Positions 57,386-64,000 of a DNA stretch of 64,000 bases are shown here, in pieces. Under the pieces are notes generated by a model. It was not told where the DNA came from and did no database searches. It worked only from the letters and a program-made list of their open reading frames with translations. A program made the position numbers and the translations under genes. This stretch comes from Microtetraspora glauca (GTDB lineage Bacteria > Actinomycetota > Actinomycetes > Streptomycetales > Streptomycetaceae). The DNA is taken from positions 65,678-129,677 of the forward strand of contig JOFO01000016.1 of the NCBI GenBank assembly GCA_000721275.1, given 5' to 3'. The first letter of the stretch is position 1. The number at the start of each line of letters is the position of its first letter.

Positions 57386-58738
57386 ATGGCTGACATCTCG
57401 ACCTTATTGGAGGTCGGCCTCCCGCTCGCCGGAACCGCCGGCGGCCTCGGATACGCCAAGGTTCGTGCGCCCCGGGTGTTCTGGTCGCTGGTGGGCCTGC
57501 CGGTCACCCGGGTGCGGTTCGCGGTGAACTACCACGCGACGATGGACGTGTGCGGGCTGACGGTCCAGCCCTCCCGCCTGCGGGCGTTCATGGTCCGCAA
57601 CATCGCCCGCCGCCCCGACGTCCAGCCCGTACCGCCCAAGGTCCGCCGGATCCGGGGCACCTCGACCGGCCTGCGGGTCACCCTCCGTCTCCCGGCCGGT
57701 CTGGAGCCCGCGGACGTGATGGCGGCCTCCGAGCGGCTGCGGCACGCCTGGGGCGTCCACTCGGTCAACGTCACCGTCACCAAGCCGGGGTCCGTGGAAC
57801 TGAGGATGACCGGCTACGACGTCCTCAACCGCGTGCGGATGCCGCGCCGGCGCCCGTCGGGGCCGATGACGGTTCCGGTCGCGCTGCGGGAAGACGGCAC
57901 GGCGTTCGTACGAGACTACCTCAAGGTCCCGCACGCGCTGACCCTCGGCGCGAACCAGACCGGCAAGTCCATGTACCAGCGAAACCTGGTTGCCGGGCTC
58001 GCCCGGCTGCCGGTCGCCCTGGTCGGCATCGACTGCAAGCGCGGAGTCGAACACCGCGGCTACGCTCCCCGTCTGTCCGCCCTGGCCACCACCCCGGAGG
58101 AAGCCGACGGCCTGCTGGACGCCCTGGTCGGGGAGATGGAGGACCGGTTCGACCTCCTCAGTGACTACGGGGTCGCCGACATCTGGGCCCTGCATGAGGA
58201 CGTCCGTCCGGCGCCGGTGGTGGTCCTGGTGGACGAGGTCGCGGAGCTCTTCCTGACCGCGACGAAGAAGGACGAGGAACGCCGGGACCGGATGGTCACC
58301 CAGTTGATCCGCCTCGGTCAGCTCGCCCGCGCCGCCGGCATCTTCCTCGAAGTCTGCGGCCAGCGCTTTGGCTCCGACCTCGGCAAGGGCGCCACCGCCC
58401 TGCGTGCCCAGCTCACCGGCCGCGTCGTTCACCGCGTCAACGACAAGCAGACCGCCGAGATGGGTGTCGGGGACATCGCCCCGGATGCGGTGGTCACGGT
58501 TCTGACGATCCCGCCGGACCGGCCCGGCATCGCGGTCGCCGGGGACACCTCCGGCGGCTGGTCCCGCATCCGTACTCCGCAGCTCTCCGCGACTGAAGCG
58601 GCCGCGATCTGCCTCGCCCACGCCCACCTCACCCCGGACCTGCCCTCCCTCGCCGCCTACCGCCCCGCCCTCCCGGACGGCATCGGCGCCGACCCGGAGC
58701 CGGTCCCGCTGGTGAAGCCCGGCCCGGTCACCGCGTAG
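57386..58738 (+). CDS. traB: FtsK/SpoIIIE-type DNA translocase TraB
   Basis: A 450-residue conjugation motor. In Streptomyces one TraB hexamer moves double-stranded plasmid DNA between hyphae. Walker A GANQTGKSM (near residue 188), then VALVGIDCKRGVEH; Walker B VVVLVDEVAELFL; and the arginine region GQRFGSDLGKGATALRAQL. The N-terminal 60 residues lack strong membrane helices, but LEVGLPLAGTAGGLGYA is moderately hydrophobic. Codon 7 is the rare TTA (57404-57406), so translation needs the bldA tRNA. Confidence 0.9.
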   Translation: MADISTLLEVGLPLAGTAGGLGYAKVRAPRVFWSLVGLPVTRVRFAVNYHATMDVCGLTVQPSRLRAFMVRNIARRPDVQPVPPKVRRIRGTSTGLRVTLRLPAGLEPADVMAASERLRHAWGVHSVNVTVTKPGSVELRMTGYDVLNRVRMPRRRPSGPMTVPVALREDGTAFVRDYLKVPHALTLGANQTGKSMYQRNLVAGLARLPVALVGIDCKRGVEHRGYAPRLSALATTPEEADGLLDALVGEMEDRFDLLSDYGVADIWALHEDVRPAPVVVLVDEVAELFLTATKKDEERRDRMVTQLIRLGQLARAAGIFLEVCGQRFGSDLGKGATALRAQLTGRVVHRVNDKQTAEMGVGDIAPDAVVTVLTIPPDRPGIAVAGDTSGGWSRIRTPQLSATEAAAICLAHAHLTPDLPSLAAYRPALPDGIGADPEPVPLVKPGPVTA

Positions 58739-58815
58739 TACCCCTGCACCGCCTCGGCGGCGTGACCGTCTCACGCCAGGTCCCTACCCGACCCATGCCC
58801 GAAAGGAGGTGACCC

Positions 58816-59520
58816 GTGCTCCGAACCCTCCGCCTCGACGCAGTCCTGATCCAGGCCGTCATCGCCGGTGCCCTGTCCTTCGCCCACCTGCACGACCTGG
58901 CCGAAGCGGCCGGGCAGGACGGATGGAAGGCGTGGGCCTACCCGGTCTCCGTCGACCTGCTTCTCGTCGCCGCCTGGCGTCGGATGCGAACCGACGCCGG
59001 CAACCGCGACGCCTGGCTCTGGTTCGCCATCGCTCTCATCGCATCGCTCGGCGCCAACGTCGCCACCGCCGGACTCCTCGACCTCAACCACGTCCCGCCC
59101 TGGCTGCGGATTCTCGTCGCCGGATGGCCTGCCATCGCCTTCCTTGGCGGCACCCTTCTCGCCCACGCACCCCACACCACCCCCGATCCCGCCCACAGCA
59201 CTGAGCCTGTACCGGCGCCGGAACCCGTCGCCGAGGTGACCGTCGAGCGCGCCCCGGAACCGGACCCCGAACTCCCGCCGGCCGAACCCACCCCGGTGGA
59301 GATTCCGCCGGAACCCGCCCCGCGGAAAGAACAACCCGAACCCGAGCCTGCTCCCGTGGTGCCCGCGGTGGCGGTGCCGCCCGCGCTGATGGCTCACGCC
59401 CAGAAGATCGCGGACGCCCATCGGGCCCAGACCGGACGGCCGATCGACGCGGAAACCCTCCGCACCCGCCACGGCATGCCCCCGGCCCTCGCCGACTCCA
59501 TCGCCCTCCAGCTCGCCTGA
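58816..59520 (+). CDS. DUF2637 membrane protein (SpdB-like)
   Basis: A 234-residue protein with four membrane helices in the first 115 residues (AVIAGALSFAHLHDLA, VSVDLLLVAAWRRM, WFAIALIASLGANVATAGLLDL, ILVAGWPAIAFLGGTLLAH) and a Pro/Glu-rich tail. DUF2637 proteins occur with TraB on AICEs and plasmids as spread (Spd) proteins. The GTG start has a perfect AAAGGAGGTGA ribosome binding site. It follows traB by 77 bp. Confidence 0.85.
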   Translation: MLRTLRLDAVLIQAVIAGALSFAHLHDLAEAAGQDGWKAWAYPVSVDLLLVAAWRRMRTDAGNRDAWLWFAIALIASLGANVATAGLLDLNHVPPWLRILVAGWPAIAFLGGTLLAHAPHTTPDPAHSTEPVPAPEPVAEVTVERAPEPDPELPPAEPTPVEIPPEPAPRKEQPEPEPAPVVPAVAVPPALMAHAQKIADAHRAQTGRPIDAETLRTRHGMPPALADSIALQLA

Positions 59521-59540
59521 CCCAGGAAGGAGCAAGACCC

Positions 59541-59729
59541 GTGCGACCCAACCGCTTCCACAACGTGGCCCGTATCGGCCCGGTGCGCGTAGGCACCCAC
59601 CGCGACGGCCGCGGCCGGACCAAGCACACCGCCGTGTGCACGGCGCCCCGATGCGACTTCTCCGCCGACTACGACACCCGCGCCGCCGCCGAACTGGCCG
59701 CCCACACCCACCGCTGCAACCCCCGCTAG
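59541..59729 (+). CDS. Mobile element transfer protein (SpdA-like)
   Basis: A 62-residue protein: FHNVARIGPVRVGTHRDGRGRTKHTAVCTAPRCDFSADYD, ending HTHRC. The pair CTAPRC and HTHRC could bind zinc. Such proteins, called mobile element transfer proteins, lie between DUF2637 and Spd genes in many AICEs. GTG start after AAGGAGC. Confidence 0.82.
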   Translation: MRPNRFHNVARIGPVRVGTHRDGRGRTKHTAVCTAPRCDFSADYDTRAAAELAAHTHRCNPR

Positions 59730-59748
59730 CAACTGAGGAGTTCGTGTC

Positions 59749-59904
59749 ATGGACGTCCCGCTCTGGCTCGCCCTGATCGTCGTCGGCGGCCTCGGAATCA
59801 AGCTCATCCGCCCGCCCTGGTGGCTCGTCGCCGTCCTCCTCCTCGGCGGCTACCTCCTCGCCGACAGCCTCCTCACCCCGCTCATCGACCCCATCGCCAA
59901 GTAG
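59749..59904 (+). CDS. Small membrane protein (51 aa), Spd type
   Basis: ATG at 59749 after GAGGAG. Two hydrophobic helices: LWLALIVVGGLGIKLI and WWLVAVLLLGGYLLADSLL. It lies 19 bp after the SpdA-like gene and 11 bp before the next, all in one operon. Probable member of the spread complex in the septal membrane. Confidence 0.72.
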   Translation: MDVPLWLALIVVGGLGIKLIRPPWWLVAVLLLGGYLLADSLLTPLIDPIAK

Positions 59905-59915
59905 GGAGACCCGTC

Positions 59916-60245
59916 ATGCTCCAGCCCCGCATCCCGGTCAACCCGCTCCCGACCGGCCGCCCCATCCCCCTCCTCAAGCCCACCCCTGACGGCATCGAGC
60001 CCACCCCGGCCCCGGCCCCGGCGCCCGCCGCCGTCCCGGCCCCGGCCCCGGTCCCGTCCCGGACCGCGGTTCAGCTCACCCCGGGCAGCGCGGTCGCCCT
60101 CGCCGCCGGCGGCGGTGCCGTCGTCCTGGTCGTCGGCGCCGTCCTGGTCTCCATGCTCCTCGCCGTCGCCATCAGCGCCGCGTCCATCGCCGTCGTCGCG
60201 GTCGTGCTCCGTCTCCTGGTCCGCGACATGCAGAAGGGCCGGTGA
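59916..60245 (+). CDS. Membrane protein of the transfer operon (SpdD-like)
   Basis: A 109-residue protein. A Pro/Ala-rich first half (PTPAPAPAPAAVPAPAPVP) is followed by one long hydrophobic region of about 45 residues (SAVALAAGGGAVVLVVGAVL then LLAVAISAASIAVVAVVLRLL), probably two helices, and a short basic tail. It overlaps the GGDEF gene by 4 bp (GTGA). ATG at 59916 after AGGGAGA. Confidence 0.78.
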   Translation: MLQPRIPVNPLPTGRPIPLLKPTPDGIEPTPAPAPAPAAVPAPAPVPSRTAVQLTPGSAVALAAGGGAVVLVVGAVLVSMLLAVAISAASIAVVAVVLRLLVRDMQKGR

Positions 60246-60799
60246 CCTCCGTGGACACGCAGACGATCGCGGCGGCGGGCTTACCGGCCCTGGGCTGGGC
60301 CCTGCACGGCGGACTGCTCTGGCGCCGACTGGCCACCGCTCGCCGTGACCCGCTGACCGGCCTGCACACCCGCGCCGGATGGACCACCCGCGCCGAACAC
60401 CTCATGGCCAAGCACTCGAACGCGCTCGTGGTCCTGGTCGACCTGGACGACTTCAAGGCCATCAACGACACCCACGGCCACGCCGCCGGCGACACGGTCC
60501 TCACCGCGACCGCCGCCAGGCTCACCGCCTGGTGCGGCCGGCACGGCATCGCCGCCCGCCTCGGCGGAGACGAGTTCGCTGCCATCGTCACCGACCCCGC
60601 CCGCACCCCCGGTCTCGCCGCACTCCGGTCCTCGCTGGACGAGCCGGTCACCCACCGCGGGCACGTCCTGCGGGTCTCGGCATCGGTCGGCCACTGCCAC
60701 CGCGACCAGCTGCCGGTCCCGGTTCTCACCGATGCCCTCTCGGCCGCCGACGCGTCGATGTACGCGGTCAAGGGCCACGGCAGGCGCAACACACGCTAA
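60242..60799 (+). CDS. GGDEF-domain protein, probable diguanylate cyclase
   Basis: A 185-residue protein. A short hydrophobic N terminus (residues 8-28) precedes a full GGDEF domain (about 35-180): DPLTGLHTRAGW, metal-binding Asp in VDLDDFKAIND, HGHAAGDTVL, and the signature GGDEF at 108-112. The RxxD inhibitory site normally five residues before the signature is not seen, so product inhibition is unlikely. Cyclic di-GMP holds back sporulation in Streptomyces through BldD, so a mobile copy could influence host development. Codon 14 is TTA (60281-60283). Confidence 0.87.
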   Translation: MTSVDTQTIAAAGLPALGWALHGGLLWRRLATARRDPLTGLHTRAGWTTRAEHLMAKHSNALVVLVDLDDFKAINDTHGHAAGDTVLTATAARLTAWCGRHGIAARLGGDEFAAIVTDPARTPGLAALRSSLDEPVTHRGHVLRVSASVGHCHRDQLPVPVLTDALSAADASMYAVKGHGRRNTR

Positions 60800-60890
60800 G
60801 CGGCCCCCGGGGCGGCCTCGGTCGCCAAACTTCCGCCGCCCCGGGCGCCTTCACCCATTCCAGATCCACCGGACCCGAAAGGGAAACCTC

Positions 60891-61073
60891 ATGATGCCCC
60901 AGACCCCGGCCGCCCGCGTCTGCTCCCACTGCGACGGCTTCCCCGTCGTCCACATCACCACCGGCAGCGTCGCCCCGGACGGACAGCGCCGCACCCTCGC
61001 CGCCACCTGCCCGGCCTGCAAGGGCACTGGCACCCGCACCACCCCCGCCGCCCTCGCCCGCGCAGGGAAGTGA
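60891..61073 (+). CDS. Small zinc-ribbon protein
   Basis: A 60-residue protein with two CxxC pairs, VCSHCDGFP and TCPACKGTGT, like the DnaJ-type zinc ribbon. ATG at 60891 after GAAAGGGA. Its stop overlaps the start of the initiator gene by 4 bp (GTGA). Common before rep in AICEs; role unknown. Confidence 0.76.
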   Translation: MMPQTPAARVCSHCDGFPVVHITTGSVAPDGQRRTLAATCPACKGTGTRTTPAALARAGK

Positions 61074-62482
61074 CCGCCTTGACCACCTCCGCCCGCGAGG
61101 CGGGCCTGGACCCGGCCACCCTGAGCGACCTGCTCCGGGTGGCCGGGTCCCCCGGCTTCGACCGCCTCACCGAACAACTCCGCCGCACCGGCGGCTGCAC
61201 CGCCCCCATCCGCCTCACCGGCGGCACCAAGCTCCTCGACCCCGCCACCCGGACCGTGATCCACGCGTACACCACCGACGCCGAGCCCGGCGGCGTCCTC
61301 CGCGTCGCGTGCGGCAACCGACGCGCCTCCCGCTGCCCGGCCTGCGCCTGGACCTACGCCGGCGACACCTACCACCTCATCCGCGCCGGCCTCACCGGCG
61401 ACCCCGACAAGGGCACCCCCGAGACGATCCGGGACCACCCCCGGGTCTTCGCCACCCTCACCGCCCCGTCCTTCGGCCCCGTCCACAACCGCCCCGGCAC
61501 CCGCCCCTGCCGCTGCGGCACCCAGCACCCCGAGGACGCGCCCGAACTCGGGACCCCGCTCGACCCGGCCACGTACGACTACGCGGGCGCGGTGCTGTGG
61601 AACAACCACGCCTCCGAGCTGTGGCGGTACTTCACGATCTACCTCCGTCGCGAGATCGCCGCCCGCGCCGGCCTCACCCAGAAGGCCGCCCGCGAACAGT
61701 CCCGCGTCTCCTTCGGCAAGGTCGCCGAGTACCAAAAGCGCGGCGCCGTCCACTTCCACGCCGTCATCCGCTTCGACGGCCCCGACGGACCCCACACCCC
61801 ACCCCCGCCCTGGGCCACCCTCGACCTGCTCACCGACGCCATCTACGCAGCCGCCGCCCGCGCCCGCGTCACCGTCGATGCCGCACCCGCCCACGGCATC
61901 GACCAGGACCTCGTCCTCACCTGGGGCACGCAGCTCGACGTCCAGCCCATCGGCGCCTTCGGCAACGACGAGGACCTGAGCGAACAGGCCGTCGCCGCCT
62001 ACGTCGCCAAGTACGCCACGAAGGCCGCCGAGACCACCGGCACCGTCGACCACCCCGTCGGCAACAAGGATGCCCTCATCCTCCTCGGCGTCCCCGACCA
62101 CCCCCGTCGCCTGATGGAAGCCTGCATGGACCTCGACGCCGCCTACCCGGACCGCCGCCTGCGCGCCTGGGCCCACATGCTCGGCTTCCGCGGCCACTTC
62201 TCCACCAAGTCCCGCGCCTACTCCACCACCCTCGGCGCCTTACGCCAGGTCCGCGCCGACTACCGCGCCGCCCAGCAACGCACCGCCCTCGGCCTGCCCG
62301 ACCCCGACGAACACCCGGAGTCCACCCTCCTCGTCGTCGCCCACTGGGCCTATGCCGGTCACGGCCACACACCCGGCGAGTCCTGGCTCGCCGCCAACAT
62401 CCGCCGCGACATCCAGCACAACCGCGAACACGCCCGAGAGATCCGAACCGAACTAACCGCATTGGAAGGGGAGCTGGTGTGA
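61070..62482 (+). CDS. Replication initiator protein (RepSA type, rolling circle)
   Basis: A 470-residue initiator. The HUH metal motif is VHFHAVI (His228, His230), followed by YVAKYATK (Tyr311 to Lys314), the nicking Tyr region. A zinc-like set CGNRRASRCPAC (near residues 80-95) and RPCRCGTQH come before. It would nick the double-strand origin of the excised circle. Codon 391 is TTA (62240-62242). It overlaps the genes on both sides by 4 bp. Confidence 0.88.
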   Translation: MTALTTSAREAGLDPATLSDLLRVAGSPGFDRLTEQLRRTGGCTAPIRLTGGTKLLDPATRTVIHAYTTDAEPGGVLRVACGNRRASRCPACAWTYAGDTYHLIRAGLTGDPDKGTPETIRDHPRVFATLTAPSFGPVHNRPGTRPCRCGTQHPEDAPELGTPLDPATYDYAGAVLWNNHASELWRYFTIYLRREIAARAGLTQKAAREQSRVSFGKVAEYQKRGAVHFHAVIRFDGPDGPHTPPPPWATLDLLTDAIYAAAARARVTVDAAPAHGIDQDLVLTWGTQLDVQPIGAFGNDEDLSEQAVAAYVAKYATKAAETTGTVDHPVGNKDALILLGVPDHPRRLMEACMDLDAAYPDRRLRAWAHMLGFRGHFSTKSRAYSTTLGALRQVRADYRAAQQRTALGLPDPDEHPESTLLVVAHWAYAGHGHTPGESWLAANIRRDIQHNREHAREIRTELTALEGELV

Positions 62483-62667
62483 CGACCTCTACCGCTGAAC
62501 TGCTGACCGTTCCCGAGGTCATGGCACGGCTCAAGCTCGGACGCTCCACCGTTTACGACCTCATCCGGTCCCGCCGCCTGGTCTCCATCACCATCGGTCG
62601 GTCGCGCCGCGTCCCCGCCGACTCCGTCCGGGACTTCATCGACCACCAGATCGAGGAGGCCGCCTGA
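62479..62667 (+). CDS. xis: Excisionase (MerR-like helix-turn-helix)
   Basis: A 62-residue DNA-binding protein: LLTVPEVMARLKLGRSTVYDLIRSRRLVSITIGRSRRVPADSVRDFI, the excisionase-type winged helix (LGRSTVYDLI is the recognition part). GTG start at 62479 overlaps the rep stop; its stop overlaps the integrase ATG by one base (TGATG). It would direct excision with the integrase. Confidence 0.9.
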   Translation: MTTSTAELLTVPEVMARLKLGRSTVYDLIRSRRLVSITIGRSRRVPADSVRDFIDHQIEEAA

Positions 62668-63818
62668 TGGCCACCCAGCGCAAGCGCAATCCCAACGGCG
62701 CCGGCACCATCACCCAGCGGAAGGACGGACGCTTCCAGGCCGCCGTCTACGTCCTCCAGCCGGACGGCACCCGTGCCCGGAAGTTCGCCTACGGCAAGAC
62801 CTGGGCCGAGTGCGACGTCAAGCGCCGGGCGCTCCTCGAAGCGGTCGACAACGGCGTCCCCGTGCCGACCCGGTCGGCGAAGCTCTCCGAGTGGCTCCCG
62901 TACTGGCTCGACAACGTCGTGAAGCCGCGCCGCAAGCTCAGCACGTACGACAAGTACGAGGCGCACGTCCGGCTCTACCTCGTCCCCGGGATCGGCTCCA
63001 AGAGGCTGGAGTCCCTGAGCGTGGCCGACGTCCGGCGCTTCCTCGTCCAGCTGGAGAAAAAGACCACCGCCGCCACGGCCAAGGAGTCCCACCGCGTCCT
63101 CCGGACCGCCCTCACCGCCGCCTGCCGCGAGGAGCTGATCTCGCGCAACGTGGCCTCCCTCGTCGAGCCGCCCCGGCCGAAGGCGCGAGAGCTGAGCCCC
63201 TGGTCCCTGGACGAGACGCTCGACTTCCTCGCCGCCTCCCGCCGGGACCCGCTGTACGCGGCCTTCGTCCTCGCCATCGCCATGGGGCTGCGACGGGGCG
63301 AGCTGGTCGGGCTGCGCTGGGCGGACGTCGACCTCGACAAGCGCGTCCTCTACGTCCGTCAGCAGACCCAGCGCCGCCGAGGGGTCCTGTACGACGACGA
63401 TCCCAAGGGCCGTCGCCGGAGGGCCGTGCCCCTGCCCGCCATGTGCATCGCGCCCCTGCGGTGGCACCGGATGCGGCAGAACGATCAGCGGGCCAGGGCG
63501 GGGGAGAGGTGGGAGGAGGGCGGCTACGTCTTCACCACCGCCAGCGGTCGGCCCGTCGAGCCGCGGAACGTGTACCGGTCCTTCACCCGCGTCGCCGCCT
63601 CGGCCGGCCTCCGCGTGATCCGGCTGCACGACGCCCGGCACGGTACGGCGACCCTGCTCACCGCCGCCGGCGTCGCGCCCCGCGTCGTGATGGAGATCCT
63701 TGGGCACAGCCAGATCAGCATCACAATGGACGTGTACACGCACGTCGTCCAGGACACCCAGCGCGAGGCGATCAGCCACATGGACCGGCTGCTCAAGAGG
63801 CGGCCCGGCCGTCCCTGA
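62667..63818 (+). CDS. int: Tyrosine recombinase integrase
   Basis: A 383-residue site-specific integrase. N-terminal arm-binding part (GAGTITQRKDGRFQAAVYV), SAM-like core-binding domain (about 70-165), catalytic domain with Arg209 in MGLRRGELVGL, His321-x-x-Arg324 in LHDARHGTAT, and nucleophile Tyr357 in MDVYTHV. All key residues are present. It recombines attP with the tRNA-Arg attB. Arm-type repeats and a terminator follow the stop. Confidence 0.95.
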   Translation: MATQRKRNPNGAGTITQRKDGRFQAAVYVLQPDGTRARKFAYGKTWAECDVKRRALLEAVDNGVPVPTRSAKLSEWLPYWLDNVVKPRRKLSTYDKYEAHVRLYLVPGIGSKRLESLSVADVRRFLVQLEKKTTAATAKESHRVLRTALTAACREELISRNVASLVEPPRPKARELSPWSLDETLDFLAASRRDPLYAAFVLAIAMGLRRGELVGLRWADVDLDKRVLYVRQQTQRRRGVLYDDDPKGRRRRAVPLPAMCIAPLRWHRMRQNDQRARAGERWEEGGYVFTTASGRPVEPRNVYRSFTRVAASAGLRVIRLHDARHGTATLLTAAGVAPRVVMEILGHSQISITMDVYTHVVQDTQREAISHMDRLLKRRPGRP

Positions 63819-63829
63819 CCGCCGCCGTT

Positions 63830-63849
63830 GATGTCAGATGTGGATGTCA
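63830..63849. promoter_or_regulatory. Right arm-type integrase binding repeats
   Basis: GATGTCA at 63830-63836 and 63843-63849, again 13 bp apart, within TTGATGTCAG. Mirrors the pair near attL (52412-52431). Confidence 0.6.
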
Positions 63850-63882
63850 AAGGGCACCTACGGAGATCCGTAGGTGCCCTTT
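63850..63882. terminator. Terminator shared by int and tRNA-Arg
   Basis: AAGGGCACCTACGGA, GA, TCCGTAGGTGCCCTT then T: perfect 15-bp arms with AAA/TTT on both outer sides, so it can act in both directions. It stops the integrase transcript and, on the minus strand, the tRNA rebuilt at attR. Confidence 0.78.
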
Positions 63883-63888
63883 TGCCTG

Positions 63889-63931
63889 GTGCCCCCGGCA
63901 GGATTCGAACCTGCGACACCCGCTTTAGGAG
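63889..63931. repeat. attR (43-bp core within tRNA-Arg)
   Basis: Second copy of the 43-bp core. After it the chromosomal 5' half of the tRNA continues (AGCGGTGCTC), so the tRNA here is whole. Confidence 0.92.
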
Positions 63932-63962
63932 AGCGGTGCTCTATCCCCTGAGCTACGGAGGC
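63890..63962 (-). tRNA. tRNA-Arg (anticodon CCT)
   Basis: 73 nt on the minus strand. Acceptor GCCTCCG pairs with CGGGGGC (one G-T), D arm GCTC/GAGC, anticodon arm CCGCT/AGCGG with loop CTCCTAA giving CCT, T arm GCAGG-TTCGAAT-CCTGC, discriminator A. CCA is not encoded. Its 3' 42 bases come from the element's att core, its 5' part from the chromosome. Confidence 0.95.
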
Positions 63963-64000
63963 GGGGTCGGGGACAGCGTAGCGGATGGGGGGTTGGGGGG

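Larger units (their letters stand above)
52282..63931. mobile_element. Actinomycete integrative and conjugative element (AICE) in tRNA-Arg(CCT)
   Basis: About 11.6 kb between 43-bp direct repeats. Modules from right to left: integrase and excisionase next to attR, rolling-circle-type initiator, small Zn-ribbon protein, GGDEF protein, Spd-like membrane proteins, TraB/FtsK translocase, SCO3933-like protein, GntR repressor, HAD hydrolase, a non-coding block with a large palindrome, a restriction-like enzyme and a zinc-finger protein. This is the pSAM2/SLP1 plan: excision, replication as a circle, and transfer of double-stranded DNA by TraB without a relaxase. The recombinase, initiator and translocase genes look intact, so it may be active. 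Confidence 0.9.

Noticed and set aside
1..64000. CRISPR arrays, rRNA genes or a large biosynthetic gene cluster
   Set aside because: I saw no regularly spaced repeats, no rRNA-like sequence and no PKS, NRPS or RiPP tailoring genes. The only repeats are short operators, hairpins and att sites.

Overview
The window looks like a Streptomyces chromosome: very high GC with G/C at third codon positions, frequent GTG starts, AfsK/AfsR global regulators, Scr1/DUF397-type gene pairs, and an actinomycete integrative and conjugative element (AICE) in a tRNA gene. Gene order (afsK, afsR, fbiC, a D-Ala-D-Ala carboxypeptidase, an XRE/DUF397 pair) resembles, from memory, the afsR neighbourhood of Streptomyces coelicolor; I could not check this.

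Bases 1-7818 hold the end of a dicarboxylate symporter, a TetR regulator beside an acyl-CoA synthetase, a PNPOx-family flavoprotein, and a divergent pair: a thiolase-like protein facing an acyl-CoA dehydrogenase plus an F420-type (DDN-like) reductase. A second TetR gene follows. Bases 8123-25247 hold a VOC protein, afsK, small envelope genes, a thiolase/DUF35/enoyl-CoA hydratase operon divergent from a FadD3-like ligase, a DUF2079 membrane protein divergent from a two-component system, two small peptide genes sharing an N(L/M)HVT motif, and afsR. Bases 25405-33699 hold an amidohydrolase, a VapBC-like module, two luciferase-like oxidoreductases, an SDR, a D-aminoacylase-like amidohydrolase and an aldehyde dehydrogenase. 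Bases 33992-52173 hold an APC permease, a GNAT protein, another luciferase-like oxidoreductase, fbiC (deazaflavin synthesis), a degenerate ADP-ribosylglycohydrolase-like protein, an SDR divergent from an uncharacterised protein, an XRE/DUF397 pair, GPP34, a D,D-carboxypeptidase, a polytopic membrane protein, signal peptidase I and small genes.

The metabolic genes appear to form one regulon. Ten copies of a palindrome close to TCTGACG-NNN-CGTCAGA lie in the upstream regions of the thiolase, acyl-CoA dehydrogenase, ligase, amidohydrolase, luciferase-like and SDR genes, spread over 37 kb. A weaker copy overlaps the start codon of the TetR gene at 7171-7818, which is my candidate for the controlling repressor. 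The gene set suggests CoA-dependent breakdown of a carboxylated alicyclic or steroid-like compound using F420 enzymes, with fbiC nearby to supply the deazaflavin. The substrate is unknown.

Bases 52282-63931 are an AICE of about 11.6 kb integrated in tRNA-Arg(CCT). It has a 43-bp direct repeat at its ends, a tyrosine integrase, an excisionase, a rolling-circle-type initiator, a TraB/FtsK translocase, Spd-like membrane proteins, a GntR repressor, a GGDEF protein, a HAD hydrolase and a putative modified-DNA restriction enzyme (SRA-like domain plus PD-(D/E)XK nuclease). A 152-nt interrupted palindrome lies in its non-coding part. Three of its transfer and replication genes contain the rare TTA codon, which would tie the element to bldA and development.
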